Below the pieces are notes generated by a model. The model was not told the DNA's origin and ran no database searches. It was given only the letters and a program-made list of their open reading frames with translations. A stretch of DNA of 64,000 nucleotides from contig JABBOT010000014.1 of NCBI GenBank assembly GCA_016165875.1, forward strand, positions 2,217,078-2,281,077. The letters run 5' to 3'. The position numbers and the translations under genes were made by a program. Shown in pieces: positions 13,101 to 27,283 of this stretch (the first letter of the stretch is position 1; each line of letters begins with the position of its first letter). Source of the stretch: Acanthopleura granulata (lineage: Eukaryota > Mollusca > Polyplacophora > Chitonida > Chitonidae).

Positions 13101-16100
13101 CATGCCTTGCTTTCTTTCTGAAAAGTGCTCCTCAGGTTTTGTCCAGATCTCCTGACCAGACAGTTCTCACTTTCTGATCTCAACTGTGCTTCAGGAACCT
13201 TCACAGACAAATTTATTGTGGGGCTGTCAAAACTCCAGGAGGCTTCTTCAAAAATATCTGTAAGGTTAAGTCCTTCCTTAGCGTTTAATGTTTCCTTTGA
13301 AGGAATATTTCTGTTTGTATGTATATGTGAATCATAAACGTTCAGAAATTTTTGTGCTCCACCCAAGTTTCTTTCACTTGTCTTTTCCATCTCAGTGTTC
13401 AAGTTCAACAGCTCATCAAATGAGGCTTCAGTTGAATTAGAAATGTTTTTAACACTCTGCTTTTGTGGCAGCTCAACTGCTGCTATTGCACTTGTCTTTT
13501 GTGGCATCTCAACTGCCATTGCACTTGTCTTTCGTGGGATCTCAACTGCTGCCATTGCACTTGTCTTTAGCCTTTCCGGGTTGAAATTTGCCCTTTCCAT
13601 AGATTCTAGCTTCTCTGTTAACAGGTTTATCTTGTCTAGGATTACACTATCAATGTTTGCATCCCTGAAATGAAAGATAACGTCATAAAATTCAAATCTA
13701 ATGGCCTGAAAGACACAGGACGTCTTCCATTTGCTGCTTCAAGGAATGTGTTCAACACTATGGTCCCAATAGTTATTCTTCATAATTTACTTCTCGACCT
13801 GAATGGTTGGTTTTTATTGCATTCATGTGATTCAGGTTCACTTGCTGAGCAGGCCTGGAAGAATTCTGGTTCAACTGCACTTCACCAAGCACCTGACAAG
13901 GCTTCCTAACACCAAGCTGGAGCTAAAACAGTATAGTAACTTCAGATCAACTTCTCAGAAGAACTTCAGAAGTTTTAACATTTCCTGTTCGAGCCCCTGT
14001 CTTTGAAAGATCTTCACATAGGGAGTAGGCTGTGGTTCAGTGATTACAGGTCCTAGCCTTTCAATTGCTAGAATTGCCTCCGTATGGCTGAAATATTGCC
14101 AGGGTGGTATTAAGTCATATTCTTTCATTCAACTGCTAGAACACAAGGGATGAAGGATCAAATCCGGCCTTGGGCAGAGAATTCGTAGATTTCCTCGCTC
14201 TCACTGTTTGTGGGGCCTAGGTGACATTCAGCAGCCAAATGTTCACTGAAGGAGGTTCAGTTTATTACAAATCTTCCAGTTGGGATTCACAGTTACTATT
14301 TTGGTACCTTGTGTATCAGTCCATTTTGAACACAGAATATGATATTTAACTCTGAAAAAAATTTACACCCTCTTGAAACCCTTTCAACCAACTTTAAGCA
14401 TTTACAAGGATTTCATTTACTTATTTAATTGATGTTTTGAGACTTACTCAAGATTATCTCACTTGTACAACTGCAACGAGCATTATGGTGTCAGGAAACC
14501 GGCCAGAACCCAGGCAAAACCCACAACCATTCGCAGGCCACTGGCAGAACTTTCCACATACGACCAGTGAGGAAGTCATAATGAGCTGGACATAGGCTCT
14601 CAAGCATTTCAAGGGCCACTGATGACCCTGTCCAGTATACACCAGGATACACAATAATACATGTACCTGCTTTGTAGCTCTTCATGTAAGGATTCAATAT
14701 GATGGATATCTTGTTGGCTGTAACTTTGTCTCTGGTGAGGCTGAATTCTGTCACCAGCTCCAGAAGGCTCAGATTTCACTGAGAAGTACAGAAAGCCACG
14801 TGTGAATATACCACTTACATCTACTGGATTTATGACATAAATGTTCAAGAGGCAACAGTCTTGTTTTACAGATAGGAGAAACTGGAGCCTGTTCAATTTA
14901 TTTATTGATTTTTTTTGGTGTTTTACAACATACTCAAGAATATATCACTTATACCATGACGGCCAGCATTATGGTGGGAGGAAACCTGGCAGAGCCCAGG
15001 GGAAACCCACAACCAAGTTTTGGTTGCTGACGGACCTTCCCACGTATGGCTGAAGCCACACAGGCACCTGGATCTTGTTCAAAGACGGTGTCATAACATT
15101 TGAACTAATTATACTGTATTTAACGTAAAGTCTGGTCTCTAAAAATACAATTTCAGAAACACACATAGGCCTTCCAATGGCACTCTTGAAGCCAATACAA
15201 GAATAAGTTGTTTTAATAAGAAATGAATCAACCTTCACAAAAACACAATCAAGTGGAGCTATACAGTGGATGAATTGATAAGAATCAAGCACAATGTGTC
15301 ACTTGAAAACTTTATCAAAACTTTTGACATCCCTATGTCTAACAACTGTCAGGCTTATACATCCCTATGTCTAACAACTGTCATGCTTATACAGCCTGAC
15401 TACATTCAAACAGACCACTTCTTTTATATATGAGCTTAAGTAATTCGCCAATTCATAAATATCACACAATCACCTGCAGAAAAGAATTTCTGGAAACTTT
15501 GCAATGAAGTTTGTAAACACCTGAGATGAACTTACCTGCTTGGACACAGGCCTGAAGGACGTATCTGACTGCCTTACAGACTTCCTCATCCTCAGATGCT
15601 CCCATCAGGTTTAACAACAAGGGGAGACCACCCGCTTCTAAGAACCTAGTCTGATTGTTCACTAGAAACACAGATAAACACAGTCAGTCTTCTACGATGT
15701 CGTGAAATTTTTCACTAGCTAACCCTGTAATACAAGCTGTGGTACAGGAGGGTAATTTTTAACTGATCAAGAAAAAAAACCCTTCAGTTATACAAGTGTT
15801 CGTAATTTATTGCTTTATAATCACATAAATGTACACGTCATATTCACCGACGTTTTACTACTGACAGGCCAGAAGAATGATTCACTGACGGTCACATAAA
15901 ATGTCACATGACATTGAAAATCACCAGACGTTATGTGATTCATTATTTGCTTATTGACCTGAATTAAGTGGCTGACATCAAGTGCTGAGTTCCTACGCAA
16001 ACTCATTATTGACATGACACACGTGTATGTCCATGCACTAGCGGGACTTTCACTGGGAAAACTGTCTAATGGGTGCTACAGGAAAACACCAACCCATGGT

Positions 16101-19100
16101 GTTTCACTTGTGCAATAGTCAATCAGTGTCATGAGTAAACACCAACGCATGGTGTTTCACTTGTGCAATAGTCAATCAGTGTCATGAGTAAACACCAACG
16201 CATGGTGTTTCACTTGTGCAATAGTCAATCAGTGTCATGAGTAAACCAACTCTCTTCGATGTTTGTATTAACTGATGAACTTTGTCTCGGATTACATGAA
16301 AGTTCAGTCCAAGACAAGGACTCAATAAGCACCACGTGTCTAACGGGTCATGACAGTCTGAACTTCCCCCGTACAAAAATTCCGTTTAGAACATGACACA
16401 GAGTGCGTGTGTCGAATCAGGGTTCAACTCCAGGGCCCACTTGCATGAAGCCCTTTCTTAGCATTACGAGCACGTAGCTAACATGGCAACCAGCACTGTA
16501 GGCATGGTAACATTAAGAGGGTTTACGCAAGTGGGTCCCGGTGTAGTTCTTCCTCCTTACCTGAGAGGTCAGTAATGTGACCCAGGGTGAGTATGACCTG
16601 TAGTCGTGACACCTGGTCTAGCTCAGGATGGGACAACAATGACAGCAATGTCTGCACAGCCTCATGGTCCCCAGCAGTGTCTGCACTCGCACCTGCAGGG
16701 TGGATAATTACACAAAATCAACCTTCCTTAAATAATAAGTTCCTCATGTTAACTGCTGTACATACATCCCGAACTCATAATCAAAACCTGCTCACTAGTA
16801 CACATGAAAGCAATTATTCCGTTATAGCTGAATCAGCTTTATTGGTGGAAGCATGAAGGGAGTTGGCAAATTTTCCTGAGTTAAAACTGTGATGAAACAG
16901 CAGGAGAGCAATCTCATTCATCACCCATGAACCTTTAGATTTCAGACCAGTGGGTAAGCAACCCAATCAATGAATTAAACCAAATGACAACAATTACAAC
17001 AATTCACTTCATGGAGAAGTCTGGCAAGATTCATTTCAATGTTATAGGGATTCATGCAGTTGTATCAGAGAGGTAATTTAATTTCCTTGCACACATCGAT
17101 ATTTTAAAACAGGACATAAAATCACAGCGCTTCAACTTTTTAACAGTTAATCTGACACTGGCTCAAAAATGACAAGAGTACAAGTCCTGAGTTCTATGCC
17201 CCACTCATGACACGACTGACAATTTCTCCGTAACGTTTGGAACGATTATGATTTTATGCCACTTCAGCAAAATTACAGCCACTTTTGTGGCAAAAGCATG
17301 TTAGAACCCAGAAACTTACATATAGCAATAGGGACAATTTTGCCTCTGACCAAGTTGCACATTTTGCCTCATCCCGGGGGGTTTTATTGATCTTAGACCA
17401 GTGTTTTGAGGTATGTTTGTTATATGGCATTACATCAATATATACTCTCAGAGCAATAAATGGAAGTTTCAGTACCAAAAAGTATTATTTCATGAATTTC
17501 AGTACCCGAAGTATTATTTGCGGGCTGAAATTTTATGTCAATTTGAGATGTAGGCCTAAGACGTCACACTCTGTGTGTTGACGGTTTCCTCAGACTGGCT
17601 CAAGCCCTACCGTTGTCAGTGATACAGGCGTCCAGCGTGGTCACGACATGTAGGGCCAGACTAAGCTGCTGAGGCTGTCTCCTGCTCTGGTTACTTAGCC
17701 TCTGTAGCACAGAGATGATCACTTCTAGACCACCACACTTCCTCACTCGGTCCTGGTTGTACACTGAAATATAGTACAGATGTATCTAAAATTTGAAAAG
17801 TAAATTAATTCAGACTGCCTTCCAAAGTATCACGAATTATAATTTGTTTAAAGGAACCAACCAAGCAAGTACACCTCAAGTGAAGAGCCACACTGTGCTG
17901 GTTTCAAATATGGCCCAAAATATCCACTATAGCTAGAACCTCTATGCCTTTTTTAGCATTTTGTTCTATGTAGATAAAAGCATGAAAAATATTTTTTAAA
18001 AATCTGTATAAAGTGGACTTTCAGATGACGTATTTTATTCAAAAAAGGGTCCACTCCTTTCAGGTGAACTGGCTAAAGATGTGTCATTTATACTACCAAT
18101 AAGCTGAACACTGTGCCTTTAGGAACTCTTGAAGGAGCCAGCATTACATTGTCAGGGAAAACCAGGCACAACCCACGGTGAACTGCATGTTGCTGGCAGA
18201 CCTTCCCAAGTATGACCGAAAAGGAAGCCAGCATAAGTTTGGCATGAACTCACAGTGACCCCATCTGGTGACAGCTATCTGGGTCATCTGGGTAGGGATG
18301 GCCCATTTTTGGTACCAAAAGCTGGACACTGTGCCACCAGGAACACTTGAACAGCCGTCCTCACCAGGAAGTCAGAAGTATCAACTTACCATTATTGGCC
18401 ACCAAGAGTCCGAGGAACGCAGCCAGTGGACGGACAACACTCTCCTGTTGGCACTCCTGGAGGAGTCTGAAGGTGTACGGCAATAAGGTGGCACACAGTC
18501 TCTGATTGTCATCTGCAATACAGAGGTAACAGTTGATGAAATTGAGTACTAGGTCTCTCATTCCCAACCAACAAGAAATGCATGAATAATACCAGTATTT
18601 CCTAGTTTGCTTTGCTTTACAGCACTTGACCATGGAACAACACATGGTAGTACAATGATACTGCAAGTCTAGCAGATAACCAAGGCAGATATATATTAAA
18701 GTATCAACAAGGCAACAGCATTTTTTTTCAGTAATAGATGAACATCAGCCTATCTCTGAAAGAAACCTCTTTAAACACCTTTCTAAGACCACCAGAATCA
18801 GGTGAAACAGATGAAATTTTAGGTCAAACACTTGCATTAAAGGAAGCATGAACAGGAACTCTAAAATAAAGATCACAGTCTTATGGAAAATGAAGAAACT
18901 TTAATAGGACTATAAAAATGAAAAAAAAAAAAAAAGAAAAGAAAAAAAAAGCATTTTTGAGGTGTAAAAAAGCATTTTCTATTGTGTATACCTTAAGAAC
19001 CCCTGTACTGTACTTTATATTTCCAACATGGACGAAAATTTTTGAAAATTATCGAAAAAAAGGTGCTGGAATGTGGGATGAGCTTTATATCCTCAATTCA

Positions 19101-22100
19101 CACTCTTCCAACCAAAGCTGTTTCAACAGTAATGCTGACAATGCCTGCAGGCGAGTTAATCTTGATCTGTAGTCACTAGTGGGGTCTTAGTACACCTGTA
19201 CTTTAAAGCCATTTTACGACCCAAGAAGAAAGCTAAGCAGTTTTTTGGGATGCTTTCACATGCTAGCCATTAAGATATATCCTAAACTGCACATGAAGAA
19301 ACAGAAACCAAGCATCTCCTATGTATCCTTTAGCGCCATGTTGTGTTTTGGGAGGTAAAGTTTAACATGTGTTACCATTCTGTGGGTTGTTGACACACAT
19401 GCTGAGCGCACTGGCCGCAGAGCTCCACAATTGCAGGGAGGAGGGAGGAAGGGGCTCCTGGATCATCTCACTCGGCTCTCCCAAGGCAAGGCATGACCTG
19501 ACAACGGAAACTCTCCTGTACTACGCTTATGGGGATATTCTGATACGCTTCAGATTCAATACCACATGGCAGTATGCATGAAATACTACTGCTGTGATTC
19601 AAAACTCATGAAGAAGTTTTCAGGGTGTTTTGAGCACTAATTTAACAGGGATACAAAGTTTCCTTTTTCTGCCATGGTTACACCATCTAACCATCAACAT
19701 ATCCATATCTTTACTTTTTCAAAAAACTGGGAGAGAAATGTAATATTTTTCTTTCAGCCTGACTAATATCTGTCCCAGCAATTAAAAGAATTAGGGTAAT
19801 GGAAAAGTTTGATTGGAGAAGTGATATAAAAACTACACATGACGAAAAGGGCAGTTCAAAAAGAAAAAGGATATATTGATTTATTACATTTCCGATCTGG
19901 ACACTTTCATTCAGCTACATGAATATAATCTTCTGTTTAAAGTGGATGTTATTCATCATAATGGCATTACATGTTACTGCTTTTCTTCACCATACCTGGA
20001 TAACTCTGACTTGCACAAGTTTGGTGAAATGATGCGTTAGGTGATAATAAACTGACGAAAAAATATATCATTCTCACCTAAAGATTTGTATTAATGCCTG
20101 CAGACATCCAGATCTCATAGTCAGGACCTGTCCATAACCTGAAACAGGACAGAGTGAGCATCAGTACTATATCATTTCAAACACTTTAAAAAAAGAAACA
20201 TTAGAGGTGGACTATCCCAGTTCTATTTTTCACGACACTTAAATAAATGCTACACCTGTGATATAAAAAAATTCCAACATAAAAATGCATCTGGTGAGTA
20301 TTTTAACTTGTGGATAATAAAAATATCTTTAACAACAAAAGTTCCGTGAAAAAAATCACACATTGCTTGTCTGCCTATTAATGGCACTAGTGTGTCAAAT
20401 ATGCGTGACGTAACTGTGGCATATCCAGTTTTGAGGAGCAATCTTTCCAGCCTGTATACTGGATTAAAACAGGTCTCCTCAAAAGGGCTAGAACTCTGTT
20501 TAATCTGCGTATGCAGCATGAAATGGTTAGGTCACATGACAATTATCCATTTTCGTTCAATTTCGGGCTTCGATGGGAAGGCATGAAAACTAATATCCCC
20601 ATCATTTGGTGTGTGATTAGCACAACTGAGTGCTGCACAAAATGGCAAACTGTCACCATAACGTCACACAACAGGGGACATCAAGGGCAGGTACGCTTGT
20701 AGAGAATACCAAGCTGTATGAAACTCAGCCTATCAGTCTTGAAAAAATAGAATCCAGCGAGTTTGTTCTTTAAATCACTTCAGCTCCGTGTTTCAGATAT
20801 CTCTAGGATATACTGTGCTAATTTTGCATGAACAAACTGATCAACTGGGACAGATCACCTTTAAGCCAAAAATGTGACTGCAGGAAACATAATGGCAGAC
20901 TTACAGGTAAATATCACCAGAGACCTCACTACGTACCACCAAAAGGACATCAATACAATCTCATAATGCTTTGTACACCTAACATTCCTTATGAGTGAAC
21001 CACCCCGACACCCATTTTATAACAACCATGAACTAATTGCTTTCAATGGTCTGTCTGAAACTTCCGGACTTCATTAAAATTCAACATATATGTTAAGAAA
21101 AAGCAAACGTCAACAATTACTACTTAAAACTTCACGCAAAAACATACAGGGAGGAGTGTGATCAGAGAAATCAACATTATCCTTTGGATTTTCAGCCATC
21201 TCAGAAAAGGCTTGATAACTTTCTTTGTTGTGTATTAACTGGCAGAGCAAACATGTACTTACTGTTGTTTGCCACAATACAAAGAATAAGGAAGGAGACC
21301 GTTTGTCGCAGTCTGTTGCTAGAACTTGGACAGGTAAGCAGGCCGTACAGATTGGAGAAGACATCACTGGTGCTGATCTGTTTCTGTAGGAACACTGAAA
21401 AGACAAGTCCGAAGATGGATATTCATGCCAAGGATTTAGCCAGCACAAAACAAACTCATGTGTAAAATACGATAACCAGTAAAAGAATGCATGCATCATA
21501 AATACGTGAGCTTGAGGAAGGAGAATACAAGGAATGAATGATGACATTATTCTATGTATGTTTATTGCGTGAACATGTCAACCTGCAACCTGCGGGTGGT
21601 TGTGGGTTTCCTGCTGGCTCTGCCTGACACCCTGCGACCATAATGCCGAACATCGTTGTATGAGTGAAATATTCTAGAGTGCGGCATAAAACACCAGGTG
21701 AGTGAATAAATAAATATTGCAGTAAAATTCCACGAAATATCACAGAATATCATGTCACCAAAATTCAAGTGTTTAATACCCAATCTGAATGATTTTCTTT
21801 GGTTGCAGCATGTTCCAGGAATAGAATGTCCTAATAAATCAGTGTTACAAACATGACACTAAATCTTTACCTTGTCAATGAATCTTGTAACAATGCAATG
21901 AATAAATGTATGTCATTTGCTGGTATAATGTAGATTTACATTAGTATACACTTTTAACAGAGTTGATTCACAAATCACTGTTTTACTACCATGTACATGT
22001 AGGCCTTAGTTAAATAATGCGGGAAAATATGAAAACCTTGAATTCTGTAAGAAAGAAAAACTTGTTTCTAATCACTCTGTAGTGCCAATTTACACTGTGC

Positions 22101-24722
22101 ATTTTATACCTTACCAGGCTGACTGCTTTCTGTAAAATTTCCGAAGAAATGAAACTTTAATATTTTATGCTTCCGTTAATGCTTCATGCCATGAACCTTA
22201 TTGGCTATAAAACAGCTACTCTGAATATTTCTTGGAAGACTGACCAGTTTCACGTTGGTTCATGACATGGTTGGCAACTTTTCCAGCTATACACTTTTAC
22301 ATGGCAGATTATCCTGTCCAAAGCAGTTGCCTGCTATGAAAATACTATTTGATGCAGGCCACTGTCCTTGACTTGTCACGCTGCTCATTTTCAGGCATGT
22401 CTTTCAAGCCAGAAACTTACAGTGGTCTGTTAAGGCTGTCAAAGAAGAATAATTAAAAAACAAAGCCAACTGTCACAGTGCTCACATACCATTTCTCTCC
22501 ACACAGCAGCCCAGGCAGTACAGAGCGGACTCTTTGATCTGATCTAGTGGCGTGGATGACAGCAGGTCTAAAATGAACTGTAGACCTCCACACTCATGAA
22601 AATACTGCTTTATTGTACCTGCATATGGAATGAAAAACATGTGAGCGCAAACACCTTCATTACCGATACATGCCTTTTTTCAGACTTTTCTACATTAATA
22701 ATCAATAAGAAATCATAAGATTTCTGGGATGCTCCTTCTGTGTGTCATCTATTTTTTTTACTAGATCACTGCTTAAAGTCAGATCAAGAATTTTTCACTT
22801 ATATCATGGCAGTAAAGTTTTATCGATGGATAGAAACTGGAGTACACTGAGCAAACAATTCACCTTTGGCAAGTTAATAAAGAGCTTTCCAATATATGGT
22901 GTACAGATAAGCACACATATATTGGCAGAAGACACGTGACACACTGTAAAATTGGAAGAAAACAGCAGATTGCGAGAAGTGTGGAGGACTGTTATTTGTA
23001 ACCACAGCTCCACAAGATGTAAGACCCAATCTACTTATCCCCTATCTAAGGTCAGATTTTGTGTCCCGGCAATTGACAGGCATGTGACTATCAACTAGAC
23101 AACAGCTTGCTCTCCTGTTGTTCTTTCTTGTGCTGGTTGAAGAGCCACTAGGTAATTTTACTTGGGAGTCATTTACTGTCAGCAGACTCCCTCACCATTC
23201 ATGCCAAATACCTTAATTAGCTTAAGATGGCAGTAAAAACAGAGAAAACACGGACTATTTAATTATTACTCCAATAAGACTGAAAATTGACAAAATAATA
23301 AAACATCCATCTACCACTGTATATGTCTGAATGGCAAACTGAGTATTACCACAGAGTAACAACAGAGAAAATCCAGGATGTTCTAATGAGGCTGAAAATT
23401 GACACAGAATCCATCTACATTATGAGCATGCCTATATATATCATTACCTTAATCTTAGGAAATCATGCAGAAATAAAATAGAAGTCAATTTTAATAAGAA
23501 TGCCAACTTACCATTACTTGAGCAGATAGATGAGATGGTGAGTAGAGCTTGTTTGGTGGCACCTGGGTTGTCATGTTGGCACTTCAAACATTCCAAAAGG
23601 AGTGTCAAGTCCGCTTTCAGCTCAGCTAAAAGAGTAAAAACCTATGTTTAGCTGAAATACTTGAACCAAATAGAATATGTTGTTGGTATCAAATTAACCT
23701 CATGAAGTACTGTTTCTTGCTAATATCTACTTCTATCAATGACACTGGTTGCTGTATCATGACAGCAACTGCAGTTCCCGGTCACTGATGTAATACATAA
23801 GTCATATATAGAAATCTTGGGAGTTATTACTTAAACTATAGTTTCCACTGTCATTATTTACCATATATGCTGTGCATGCAATTGTAAGGCTTTATAACAA
23901 CTTTTCACTTACATATACACTACATTAACGGCACTCTACATATACCCCCCAGTGTTACTAAACAGGCCAAAATTCACGACATAATCACACAACTTTTAGC
24001 CATATAAATTCTGCGTTTTGGGATGTCAATTAAATTATATATAGTTAAATAAAAATAAACTATAGTAAAAAATACGGCAGTGCAGTCCAGAAAGCAATAT
24101 CTTTTAATTTCGTTACATCAATTACCGAGCTCAAAATAAACAATATTGATTTATCACTCCTCTCCATTTTATATATTTTCCTATTTTGATTCACTGGTTC
24201 TTTTTAGATCGTGATGTATTAAATATATAATACATGTATTTCCATGTATAGCTTTTACCAAAGTTCTGTTGAAGGTAATTGCATTAAATTAAACATCCCA
24301 CGTGGTTATACCTGACAATTTGATAGTCATGACTCTCAACTTACTGATCGTGAAATATTGCCACAGCTGACTTTCACGTCAATGAACTACCACTGTAGTT
24401 ATGTAACAGAAGAATAAGGTCAGAGGATGTATACCGTCATATTTTCCTCGGAAAATTATTTTTCTCTAATTATGCCCCAACAACTGGATAATTAGGATAA
24501 CGACAACAATGGCAGCACCATATACACGACAATTCCCTATTTTTCTTATTTTACAATTACGCAGTTTTGCCTCCCTTGTTTTCATGTTTCAAAAATCATG
24601 AACTTTCGTTATACGTCAATTATATTAAACATACAGGGTCCAGTTTCCGACATCGTCCCAAAATTACTCCTGAAATTTTGTTCAACGCAATTCTAACTCT
24701 TACCATCATGTTTGTGATCCAT
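7147..24722 (-). CDS. TERB1: Telomere repeats-binding bouquet formation protein 1 homologue (ARM repeats, two Myb domains)
   Basis: Nineteen exons (minus): 24704-24722, 23512-23625, 22490-22618, 21263-21394, 20078-20138, 19376-19497, 18390-18512, 17611-17763, 16561-16692, 15536-15661, 14667-14778, 12890-13664, 12284-12433, 10909-11459, 10052-10182, 9581-9649, 8770-9068, 7944-8180, 7147-7374. All junctions are phase-compatible, giving 1220 aa (human about 727). Residues 8-370 are armadillo-like, with recognisable blocks such as ADLTLLLECLKCQHDNPGA and VRKCGGLEVIISVLQ. Residues 400-900 are low-complexity and partly coiled-coil (exons 12-14). Near residue 965 a CPGC pair is followed by HTCAAH, a possible zinc site. 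Myb 1 spans about 1097-1145 (YTEDETHSLLTGVQKLGRHW) and Myb 2 about 1168-1215 (ending GRTKEQLREKWRGM, close to the TRF1 telobox). In vertebrates TERB1 with TERB2 and MAJIN ties telomeres to the nuclear envelope in meiotic prophase. The start (CTATGG, 19-nt exon) is the least certain part. Exon 12's donor is followed by a run of about 17 U. Confidence 0.9.
9120..9195. repeat. Short interspersed repeat, 'GGCTGAAATATTGCC' family
   Basis: The stretch 'gattatggcttaacgccacg' followed by 'cggcagtatctcagccatat' recurs in diverged form at 338-400, 11706-11765, 14080-14135 and 17245-17300, on both strands. It looks like the 3' end of another SINE family with a (GAAT)n tail. I recall very similar repeats from molluscs. 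Confidence 0.5.
10461..10940 (-). repeat. 37-bp minisatellite repeating the 5' splice site of TERB1 exon 14
   Basis: Thirteen copies with an exact 37-bp period ('ttacctgtcatgcagactgc' opens each unit); 10461 to 10905 is twelve periods. On the minus strand every unit reads GCATGACAG|GTAAGG or GTAAGA, a near-consensus donor. The copy at 10905-10940 is the real end of exon 14, whose donor follows base 10909. Units also contain an acceptor-like TTCTCATCCACAG. Reading past the first donor gives GAC AGG TAA, an immediate stop, so only the first donor keeps the frame. Confidence 0.92.
14415..14600 (-). mobile_element. SINE family A, diverged
   Basis: Body of SINE A in the intron between TERB1 exons 11 and 12, sense to the gene. 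Matches include 'GAGCATTATGGTGTCAGGAA' and 'ACCAGTGAGGAAGTCATAAT'; the tRNA-like head is not clear. Confidence 0.6.
14893..15055 (-). mobile_element. SINE family A, 5'-truncated
   Basis: A well conserved tail and body ('CAATTTATTTATTGA', then 'GGCCAGCATTATGGTGGGAG' and 'GGACCTTCCCACGTATGG'), without the head. It sits in the intron between TERB1 exons 10 and 11. Confidence 0.75.
16084..16242. repeat. 53-bp tandem repeat, three copies
   Basis: Three almost identical 53-bp units starting at 16084, 16137 and 16190, in the intron between TERB1 exons 9 and 10. Each unit opens with AAACACCAACGCATGGTGTTT, whose ends AAACACCA and TGGTGTTT are inverted and could form a small hairpin. Nothing suggests a coding role. 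Confidence 0.9.
18125..18262 (-). mobile_element. SINE family A, internal fragment
   Basis: Central body and B-box side of SINE A in the intron between TERB1 exons 7 and 8. Recognisable parts are 'GCTGGCAGACCTTCCCAAGT' and 'GGCATGAACTCACAGTGACC'. Both ends are eroded. Confidence 0.55.
21555..21720 (+). mobile_element. SINE family A, plus orientation
   Basis: One of few family A copies on the plus strand; it is antisense inside the intron between TERB1 exons 3 and 4. It runs from 'CAACCTGCAACCTGCGGGTG' to a tail of 'GAGTGAATAAATAAAT', with the head lost. Confidence 0.7.
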
Positions 24723-25901
24723 AGCTCAGAGGATTTCATGAAAACACGTTGTCGCTGTTTTATCTATTTTCATTTTTACAAACGATAAAGCAACAAACAT
24801 ATAGCCGAGCAAACAGCGCAGCAGACGACAAATGTTGTCACAACTTTGATGGGGGCCACTCGGAACTCTTCGGAAGCGTTCGGTCGTTCACGAATGTTGT
24901 TCCGAGTAGGAAAGGCATGCCGGACATACACGAAATTATCCGAGAAGTGACGAAGCTCCATACGTGAACACTTATTTATCTTTGAGAATCTTTGACGTGA
25001 CGGAGACCTGTCAAACTCTTGCACACGTTTGGCATCAAACCCTGTGGATGTTTAACTCCATGTAGCGACAAACTTCTTGGACTCACAATGGTTAGAATGC
25101 TACGTTGTGAGTGCCAAACTTTCGGAGCTGCCTGTAACTAGTGGATGTTGTAGTTCATTTAAACGCTGAGTTCGTTTTTCAACAATTTCTGAGGTAAATA
25201 TCCGACGTTTAATTTAATTGAGCTAGTGGATGTTGTAGCTATTGGCTTCACGCACAGAAGAAACTACAAAGAAATTTAGCCCAATGAAAACCCATTGGCA
25301 CACATAGGCCTACCTAGAACACCAGCAAGCACATACGGGTTCAGACCCAGCTTTGGCGTGGAAATTTGTAGATTCCCACACTCCAGTGTTTGCGCGGTCT
25401 GCGTTACAAGCGGTTGATGGCGCTCATGGGACCACTTGTGAAGGCTAAATTTCGTTGCATGTATTTACATGTTTATACGTACATCACAACGGTGAAACAG
25501 GACTTGCCCAAGGTCTATGGACGAGTTGCCTTGGGCCCTCTGGTTTCCAATACAATCCATTGGAAACTGCCATGGTGTAAATGAAACATGGCTTTACGAA
25601 GCAACAGTCAAATAAATAAAATATAACAGGTCCGAGTCTCAGCCGGCAGAACTGGCTGTTATTTGTGTGCCCGAGAAGGTAAAAGTGATAAGAAATTTGT
25701 GAAGATATGATCCCAGTTTTCAGTAAGTGACCAGGAGAATAATCCCAGCGACTAATATTTTCGCCCCCCGAAAAGTACTCTTAAAAAAAGTAAATAAAAT
25801 ATTAGTCTTGCAGATGAAACTCATTTTCTGGTAAGAAATCATCCAACCTTCAAAAAAAGTAAATGACGTCATCTGCAACAAATCATATAAACAGAGCAGA
25901 A

Positions 25902-26166
25902 AGTTTATTTATTTATGTGAGTGGTGTTTTACGCCATGTTCAAAAATATTTCACTTATACGACAACAACCCGCATAATGATGGGAGGAAACCGGACAGAG
26001 CCCAGTGGAAACCCACAACAACCGCAGGTTGCTGGCAGACCTTCCCACGTATGGCTGGAGAAGAAACAAGCATGTGCTGGACTTGAACTCACAGTGACCG
26101 CATAAATGAGAGGCTCCTGGGTCATTATGCTGCACTAGCACACTAACCATTTGAGCCATGCAGGCC
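25902..26166 (-). mobile_element. SINE family A, full length
   Basis: Complete copy on the minus strand: tRNA-like head ('TGGCTCAAATGGTTAGTGTG', then 'GAGTTCAAGTCC' as box B) from 26166, full body, and an AAATAAATAAA tail at about 25905. It is intergenic. The intact box A and box B make it one of the better-preserved copies. Confidence 0.85.
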
Positions 26167-27051
26167 ACACAAAAAGTTTAGTACTGTAGTTTATAATCAT
26201 CCAGTGGGATTTCTTCCAGCCCAAATCCTGGTCACTCTACTATATATATATTCTCGAATATGGCAGAAAACACCAATTAACAAAAAATTAAAATAGAAAA
26301 ATAAAAAATCCTTATTAACTGCATAAAACTCAAGTGTCAGTTAGATTATGTGGTGCACTGTACATAGGATAGCCTTAATGCATAGATCAAATACAAGCAA
26401 GGTGTCCATATACTAGGACTCAGTGACATTATCAGTACATCTGGCATCTTTGACCTTGTATTCCACTGTGGCAGCACCATATGTTGGCGCTGGGAATGGC
26501 TTGCATCTACTAACTTGAGACACTTTCAGAAAATGACGAAATGATGTTGAAAGCCACTTAGAAAACCAAGCATACAACCATGTAAACCATGTCCCTTCCC
26601 CCCCAACCCCAAAGCCTAACCCCTTGTACTATGTACTACAAGGTTTCAGTTTTCATATTTAAATAATTAATAAGACAAAACACAAGAGACCATAATTCCA
26701 GCGAATAGCACTCAGTTTTGTATTTTTAGCATCTGAATTTTACATGTAGGAAAGAAATCTACATGCAGGAATATATACATATTTATATGAACCAACAAAA
26801 AGTGTTCCAGCTTTGCAGACAAAACGTACAAGGCTTATCGTCTTAAATTAATGAATCATGCCTTGAATGATCCAACCAGACTAGTTAAACTTGTAAACTT
26901 TTCCCCCAAAGAGATCACTTTCAAAAACACATTCGTCCTATACCCTTGTTGGACCAGCCCACTAAATAAGCCGAAAAATTCAACGCAACTTCATAATGTC
27001 ATGGTTTGGCTTTAAAATAAATTTATCTACTTAGATCACGATTGCTCTAAG

Positions 27052-27283
27052 TTCTTTATTTATTTATTTATTTGATTGTTCTTTTACGCCGTACTCAAGA
27101 ATACTTCACTCACGCAACGGCGGCCAGAATTATGATGGGAGGAGACTGGGAAGTGCCCAGAGGAAACCCACGACCATCCGCAGGTGGCTGGTGGACCCTT
27201 CCACGTACTGCCGGAGTGGAAGATAACATGAGCTGGACTTGAACTCAGTGACCGCTTTGGTGGGAGGCTTCTGGGTCATCTCT
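27052..27283 (-). mobile_element. SINE family A, nearly full length
   Basis: Tail of (AAAT)n at 27055-27075, a well kept body ('GGCGGCCAGAATTATGATGG'), and the B-box side ('GAGTTCAAGTCC' on the minus strand). The outermost head near 27283 is lost. Confidence 0.8.

Noticed and set aside
24776..25024. 82-codon minus-strand frame ending in a membrane-like segment, as TERB1 exon 1
   Set aside because: Its phase and splice sites do not fit exon 2, whereas the 19-nt exon at 24704-24722 does.
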